Positions 57,891-64,000 of a DNA stretch of 64,000 nucleotides are shown here, piece by piece. Source of the DNA: Sanguinoderma infundibulare (Eukaryota > Basidiomycota > Agaricomycetes > Polyporales > Polyporaceae); assembly GCA_032821775.1 (NCBI GenBank), contig JAVLRN010000011.1:2232001-2296000 (forward strand), in the 5' to 3' direction. Within the stretch, counting starts at the first letter, position 1, and the number at the start of each line of letters is the position of its first letter. The position numbers and the translations under genes were made by a program. The notes beneath the pieces are model-generated. The model had not been told where the DNA came from. It searched no databases and saw only the letters and a program-made list of their open reading frames with translations.

Positions 57891-59245
57891 GTAGATTGAC
57901 CTGTCATAGTCATAGTCTATAGGATGTAGTGCGGGTGCAGAGGAGATTAGCTGTTTGAGTCACTGAAAAGCTCCTTCATGCCTCTGGTCTCATATAAACT
58001 CAGCATCCTTTCTGATGAGTTTTGTCAAGGGCCAACAGATTTCTGAGTATCCCTTAATGCAGATCCATACTGTTCTACATAACCCTAGAAAGCCTTACAC
58101 ATCCTTGACTGTCTGTAGTGCTGGCCACTTCTGGACTTTCTCAATCTTGACATCTTCTGGGAGCCATCCTTTTGAACTGCACTTCTGTCTAATAATAATC
58201 ACTTCAGGCTTGCAGATTTGCATTTTCTTCACTGAGACTGTCATGCCTGCATGTGATAATCTGTAAAAAACCCTATGCACATCTAATGCATGCTCTCATA
58301 TAAACTGCCTAATGCCAAGGTTTGCAGAGATAGTCTCTGGATTTCCTGCCTGATCGAGGTACTGGCTTCTGAGTCCCTTGATTGGGAGATCATCAATGAA
58401 TATATTTGTAGTGTGAGGAATTTCATCTTATAGGATAAAAGTCATACAGTTTTAAAGTTCTGTGGGGGAATTGGTATATCTCTGGAGCATGCAGGTGATT
58501 TGCAGAAGTTTCAAAGGCATCATAAAGGAGGTCAGGTCTCTGCTACATGGATCAACAATGTGTGCATTATATCCAGAGAACAGATCAAACACTATATAGC
58601 ATTGATATCCTGCAAATGGCTCCACAAAGCCATTCAGGATAGGTGGTACTTCTGCATCTTTTACACTGACTTTGTTAAGCAGCTGAAGATCATAGATCAA
58701 TTACAAGTCTCCATTCTTCTTTAGCATGCAGAACTATCGCAAATGATAGGATGCTTGACTTGGCTCATAAACTCCTGCAGCAATCTTCTCCTGAATAATC
58801 TTAATGACCTTCTCCTTAATTTCTGATGGTACTGGGACATTTGGCAGCTTTCAGACTTCATGAAGGACTACTGGCATAATGTACAGTGAGAAGCAATCCT
58901 CCTGGAGCATACCACCATCATTATTCTCAAATGCAATGCACTTCTCATTAAGTCTGAGAATATAAAGGAACAGCTTCTCTTCTTCAGGTCATAGATATCC
59001 ATCTTGGTTAATGTTGATGTTGTCAATGCACTCCTGAGTCAGTTCTGCTGTCAGAATAAAATCTGATACATTTGCACTCAATGGCAGCAAGAACTTTCAT
59101 GGATCCTCTGAAAAATGTCAAGTAATCTTACACTCTTTAGGTACTGTATCAGCTACTGGCTTCACCTTCTGATCTACATGCTTGAAGGCTGTATTTACAC
59201 TGCTCGGGGTTGTGTACAGGTCCTTAGATCCTTCAAAGATGTAGA
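57891..59245 (-). pseudogene. Reverse transcriptase domain remnant of Ty3/gypsy element
   Basis: Readable blocks: SEIKEKVIKIIQEKIAAGVYE near 58,800, LIYDLQLLNKVSVKDAEVPP, CYIVFDLFSGYNAHIVDPCS, NIFIDDLPIKG (the catalytic F-x-DD at about 58,390-58,402), EHALDVHRVFYRLSHAGMTV and GWLPEDVKIEKVQKWP. In-frame stops are common, for example TAA at 58703-58701 just before the LIYDLQLLN block. Not translatable as one protein. Confidence 0.85.
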
Positions 59246-59850
59246 AATTTGACTGAAAAGTTGGTGATCATAGGAACATATGAATGTGCTGTTTCACTAT
59301 ACTGTTTGGTGGCTGAGTCTTTGACTTTAATGGTTGCCTATAGCCTCTTATGCTGCCCACAATGGTCACTCTCTCATCAACATTTATCTGGTCACCCTCT
59401 TCTGCACCACCACCTCTATCCTTATCTGCCACCATCATTCTTACCTTGCCTTATGAATAGCATTACACTGATGTCCAGCTGACCATCTAAACACATCCAT
59501 GACATTCAGCTTTAAGGCTGGACCCAAAGAGACAACTATAGAATATAGAGAAGGATGAGTTTGCATTCATATATAAAAGGTAAAACATATAAAATGATGA
59601 GGTGATAAATGCAGAAGGGCTGCGACACCATGCAGCACTACAATGTCTTTCAGTCATATAACAGGATGCATGTGGAGGCTTCAGATGAGCTGCCTGAAGG
59701 TGCTACAATCACCACCTTTGATCTCTACATAGTTATCTTGATAGTGTCAGTCTTGTAGTTAAAATATGATGTTTAATTTTAATCTTGAATAAATAAAATA
59801 TTCAATATTAAACACAAACAGCTCAAACTTGTGTATATTTAAGTGAGTCT

Positions 59851-60031
59851 TGCAGGTCTTTGTGGATATGGGTCTTTGCATGAGTAAACCCATGGGTAAC
59901 AGGTCAAAGATCTATGGGCTATGAGTCAGTATGGGTCTTGATCTGTGTGGATCTGGGTCAAGCCCTTTGAGGCTTCAATAGTCACAGGTATGGATCTGAG
60001 TCGACTCACAGGTGATCCATGTTCAGCCTTA
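59851..60031 (-). repeat. GGGT-rich short repeat, copy E
   Basis: More decayed copy ending with CCATGTTCAGCCTTA on the plus strand; internal words TGGGTCTTTGCATGAGT, ACCCATGGGTAACAGGTC and GGGTCTTGATCTGTG. Shares the TTCAGCCTTA terminus with copy F, against TACAGCCTA in A-D. Confidence 0.5.
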
Positions 60032-60429
60032 ATCTGCAGGATAAAGGACTTACCAGTAATTTTGGGCATAACCCTAGATGATCTGAGTCAAGCTGCAGTT
60101 TATAGAGAAAAGAGTGAAAGAGACAAGTGCATAGAATAAGGAGGCACACACAGAGCATGCAGATGGATACCACATTGCACAGTAACACAACATATTCAAA
60201 TATCAAGATTGTAATATACTTGTTTGCTCTGAATTGTATGTATAATGATAGAGCCTTACAATCTGTTGAGTGGTTTAACTACCTGCATAGGCTGAAGAGA
60301 AGGCTGAAGGTAACACACCTGGCATCACAGCCCAATCAAACAATCAGTCTCTGCTACACTCATTGTGAACAAATAGATTATATAAACCACTCATTGGAGA
60401 CATACAGACTGCTTATTGTTTTGAAAAAA

Positions 60430-60593
60430 CCTATAAGTAACCTGCAGGTAACCCACACCCTCAAAACCTCTAATCTGGATCCATGCATAACCCATGCACC
60501 AGGTATCCATACCCACAAGACCCATACCTATGGGTCCAGATCTGGGTATATATAGGTATACCTGCAAGAAACCCATACTCATGTTCAGCCTTA
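60430..60593 (-). repeat. GGGT-rich short repeat, copy F
   Basis: Ends CTCATGTTCAGCCTTA on the plus strand and begins with CTATAAGTAACCTGCAGGTA; internal ACCCACACCC, ACCCATACCTATGGGTCC. Same subfamily and orientation as copy E. Confidence 0.5.
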
Positions 60594-62640
60594 CATATGA
60601 CAGAAACAAGCAAGGAGCAGAATATGGTAGAGGGACATAGTGGAAAAGGAGTTCAAGGCAGAAACTTGAAAAGACAGATGTGTGGGTGTGCAGAGAGATT
60701 GTGGTGGAATAGGATCATCGGGATCCCATAGCATACAGAGACAATGCAGCATAAGTGTCACACCATTCTTGCACACAGGGATCTTCTTGTTGCAGATGAG
60801 ATCTTTAGATTATGCATGGGAGGGGGAAAAAAGGTAAAAGCATACCTTACTCAGCAAAGATCTCAAATTCTTCCTTAAAAAAGTCACAGATGTTATCTGC
60901 ACAGCTCTGAAGGGCCTTGGATAGGACTTGCTTGACAAAAACACATACCTTTCCAGTGACAAAGTGCTCATTGTATGCATCTGCTTGCACACAGGAGATG
61001 AGAGATGGACTGCAAGCTTCATGCTCATCTGAGGGCTGTGGAGTGCTGTAGAAAGGAGAAGCAAGGTTCAAAGGTCTAGCCAAAGGTCCAGCTGCAGCGA
61101 AGAAGATGAGTGTCAGAGGTGGGAGTGAAGGGGCAGAAAAGAAAGGTGTGGTGGGAGCAGACATGATCTGCACAGCATATGAGCTCAGAGTGGGGATTGA
61201 ATTGAATGTGCAAAGGTGAAGAGGACAACAGAGGAGCTTCAACTTAGTTGTTAAAAGTGTATTGTGGACAATGTCCTCTGCATCTGACTTAAACCCAGCC
61301 CTAGTGTGTTAACACTGCTCAAGAACCAAGCTTTGCTGATCTTAATTAACATGATAGTGGTTGAGGTCATCCACATCAGACATGGGGTTAACTTCACCAT
61401 CAGCATTGTAATCATCATCACTGGCATTGGAAGATGTGGTGTCATGCAGTGTGCGAGTCACATGTCCTCGCCTGGAGGACACTTAGAGATATGTGAATTT
61501 TTAATGAGGAGTTAATGAATGAGGATGTGCAAAAAGCTGTCTAGGTGTGAGACCTGATTGTCATTGTTGAGAGTGGACTGAAGATAGGGGGCAGCAGATT
61601 CCTCTATTGTGAGGCTGACGCCATAACCACTATGAAGATCCAGGAATGGGAGCTCCAAGAGTATTGGCTTGTCTTTGATATTATGATGGTGGTCACTGGG
61701 CAAATGCATAAGGTCAGGGAGTTAGGGTCACTAGAGGAAAGATACATAGTTTGTGTGCAGTAGGACTGGAGGATCTGTGCAGCCTGCACATGACTGTTGT
61801 TGAAGGAGATAAATTTGCAAAGGTTGCCCCTGCCATCCTGCAGAAGAGCAGGATTGAACAACTTAATGTGATAGAGCTCTAAAATGTTAAGAGATTCTCT
61901 GAGATGGGCAAGGGTAATGTCGAGGTGGTCAAAAGGGTATGTGCACAGAGAAGGAGTAAGTAGGTGATTGAAAAGAAGAGCAGGTTCTGGCATAGATGAC
62001 AACATGGCAGAGAAGTTATCATCATTGTCACTGTCAAGGTTGAAGTGATGCAGGCCAGTCTCAGAGGTATCAAGAAGGAGGGTGGGTACACTGAAGTAGG
62101 GCTTATAGATTTGAAGCAGGCTGAGAGCATACACCACAGTGCATTTATGGGTGCAGTGAGGTGAGGGAGAATGAAAGGCTCAGGCAATGTGAAGGTCATT
62201 GCAGCACCATTTTTGGATGCTCCAGAAGGTAGTTGTCCCCCTGGGCACTGTCTATATAGCAAAAATTGTAGTTATGGGTGGGGCTGTTGAGGCTCTGAAT
62301 GTGGTGATGAGCTCCTGACCTTTTATCTGAAATTGTATAAGCCCCAGGTCTTAATTGGGCAAGAAGGAAGGGGGAAAGGATGGGATTGGGGACATGTTGA
62401 GCATGTACTTGCCCTGGAAAATGCACGGTGGGGTGAAAAAAAAAATAAACTTAGATTTTTGTGATCATTTACCTGTCTTTCCTCCTTCCTCACATCCTTG
62501 TCCTCATCTTTTATCTCCATACCTATCTCCCCCTCCTCTAGCTCCTTCATTGTAGTCCAGTATGCTTTGTGTGCCTTCAGTTTAAGGTTGTCATTGTCTT
62601 TACCCTTGAATCCAGTCATAGCAAGGTAAGAGGAGGTAAG

Positions 62641-64000
62641 TCAAGTGGAATGAGGGGAGTGAATGGGGGATGAAGAGGGAGTAGAGTCAAGCAAGTAAAA
62701 GAGAAGGGGAGGAGGCAAGGCTGAGGAAAGGGGGTGGTTGGGAACTAAGGATGTGGGCACTTCAACCTGAAGATGCTGTAGTTCTCGTATATTGAGATCA
62801 TGTAATGGATATGAGTTGAGGTGTTCAGTAGGGTAAAAACGGATATAAACCTGACTGTGATGGATAATAGAATGCTTGAGGGAGTAGTCAAAGCCATCAG
62901 AGACAGTGCTGGAGAAGGTGGTCATAAAAATATACCAGTCCTCATAGTAGCAACCTTGATAGTGGCTGAAGTAACTGAAGTACATAGTCTGTTCAAGGAT
63001 GCCACCTATGTAGTGCTGCTCAGGGACTGCCAGGGCCATAGAGTCATCATCACAAACAAAGTAGAAGGACATGTCAGAGGTGTTGAGGGTGTCAGAGGTG
63101 TCAGCAGCAATACGATAAGAGGTGCAGGACAGATTTGCTGGTTGGGCAAGGAGTTTCAGCACTCCAAGTTCTATATTTAAAGGATAAAAATGACCCTTCA
63201 TCCTGCTCATCAATAAAAATATAATTGTTTCTCTGCCAAGACCTTCCCAACAATAACCCAAAAGGTGCATTTTCAGAAACACACAGGGTAGCCTCAGTCT
63301 GGGCCTCTCCACAGGTCAATACAACTCCCCTGATAATTCTCATGATGGTGGATATGAACTTGTTTGTAGGTATAATTTTAAGCTTTATTGTAGTGTTGAA
63401 GGATAATTGGATTATCCTTTTCCACAAATCACTGCTGACAATGTTCATTTTCAAGCCTGTGTTCACTATAGCTGTTATTTGCTGCCTATTGAAATATACT
63501 TTAATCCTGATTAATGGACTCTGATAGGTCAATAGAGTAGGAATTGAAGGGCTTTTCTTCACATCTTGATTTGAAATAGGTCTTTTAACCTTTATTAAAT
63601 CCTGCAGCTGCTGAGATACATCCCAAGAGGTCCCAATAACCTCTTTCACTGACATAGTGACTGGAGTCTTGAAAACTGTGTCAAGGATTTTGCTCAGATT
63701 TGCTTGCTTTGCAATCTGTGACTAGACTAGGGGTTTCTGGGCATTTCTCTCCATGTTAGGTTCATTGGCTTTCTGTTTTCTGAGAGCTCTGTATATAGTA
63801 TCCTTCATGACTATGTCTTCATTATTTAGTAGACTAAATGTGGGTCTGTGAGTCTCAACTGGCTTGGGCTGAGGCACTTGAGGTGTCATATCAGCTGGAC
63901 AGATCCCTGGGGGCTTGGATTTCTCTAGAGCAGTGTGCTTTACTCAATTTGAATGTGGCAGTGGAAATACTCCCTTGAAGCGCTCTTTGCATGCTTTTCT
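62641..64000 (-). pseudogene. Gag C-terminus and aspartic protease remnant of Ty3/gypsy element
   Basis: The frame at 63655-63101 gives VTMSVKEVIGTSWDVSQQL and LIKVKRPISNQ (the usual segment before protease), then SPLIRIKVYFNRQQITAIV, NTGLKMNIVSSDLW (aspartic protease site; the canonical DTG/DSG reads NTG), ISTIMRIIRGVVLTCGEAQT and FGLLLGRSWQRNNYIFIDEQ. Upstream to 64000 are gag-like helical segments with stops. Downstream to 62641 a second frame stays open but only decayed linker sequence is visible. Loss of the catalytic Asp fits inactivation by G-to-A change. Confidence 0.8.

Larger units (their letters stand above)
59246..62640. other. Repetitive DNA inserted between protease and RT
   Basis: About 3.4 kb with no recognised domain. 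Two GGGT repeats (59.85 and 60.43 kb) lie here. Minus-strand frames at 60847-61242, 61604-62137, 61879-62262 and 62323-62619 are open for 100-180 codons and Ser/Pro/Leu-rich, but I recognise none of them. They may be a decayed gene of another element. No terminal repeats could be assigned. Confidence 0.4.
56492..64000 (-). mobile_element. Degenerate Ty3/gypsy LTR retrotransposon (incomplete, interrupted)
   Basis: Minus-strand remnants in the canonical Ty3/gypsy order, gag end, protease, reverse transcriptase, RNase H, integrase, running from the right edge down to about 56.5 kb. Each domain is recognisable but full of stops and shifts. Between protease (63.1 kb) and RT (59.2 kb) lie about 3.4-3.9 kb of sequence, far more than the usual linker, and including two GGGT repeats, so other elements have inserted there. 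No LTR pair can be identified: the upstream end is beyond 64000 and the downstream end is cut by repeat copy D. CpG is almost absent, consistent with mutational silencing. Confidence 0.85.

Noticed and set aside
60847..61242. 131-codon minus-strand frame as a possible host gene
   Set aside because: It lies inside CpG-depleted transposon DNA, starts without a convincing context and has no recognised domain.

Overview
The window looks like nuclear DNA of a filamentous basidiomycete, most likely an Agaricomycete; I would not guess the order. The main evidence is many GT-AG introns of about 50-65 nt, GC-rich exons, a DUF6533 membrane protein, and wood-decay type copper oxidases and GH71. Gene structures were assembled by hand from splice sites and reading-frame continuity. 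Exon limits given explicitly were phase-checked; the others are approximate.

Layout. 1-13.4 kb, mostly secreted or cell-surface enzymes: a membrane-anchored copper amine oxidase running off the left edge (-), a GH71-family protein (-), a LanC-like protein (-), and a glyoxal-oxidase-type copper radical oxidase with a C-terminal membrane anchor (+). 14.7-23.6 kb: an alpha/beta hydrolase (+) and two orphan multi-pass membrane proteins (- and +) flanking the pumilio-like ribosome factor PUF6 (-). 23.8-47.3 kb, dense housekeeping genes: IES6 of INO80 (-), WDR59/Mtc5 of the SEA/GATOR2 complex (+), DNA2 helicase-nuclease (+), USB1 (-), mitochondrial homoaconitase LYS4 (-), ribosomal protein eL38 (+), UTP7 (+), CCT8 (-) and YIF1 (+). 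Head-to-head pairs (IES6/WDR59, LYS4/RPL38, CCT8/YIF1) probably share short promoters. 49.9-54.4 kb: an oligopeptide transporter with many very short exons (+).

From about 54.4 kb to the right edge the DNA changes: CpG becomes very rare, TpG/CpA and A+T rise, and no intact gene is visible. This part holds a stop-riddled Ty3/gypsy retrotransposon on the minus strand (gag end and protease at 63.1-64.0 kb, then RT, RNase H and integrase at 59.2-56.5 kb), split by about 3.4 kb of other repetitive DNA. Around it lie at least six short GGGT/ACCC-rich repeats that share one conserved end, and a tandem pair of long hairpins.

The genes do not form one pathway. The two copper oxidases would both make hydrogen peroxide outside the cell, which suits a plant-biomass degrader. 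I found no convincing new multi-gene system. The most unusual items are the start codon of IES6 split by an intron, a GC-AG intron, a missing splice acceptor in a membrane-protein gene, a GH71 protein with an altered conserved motif, and the short repeat family in the right-hand TE block.
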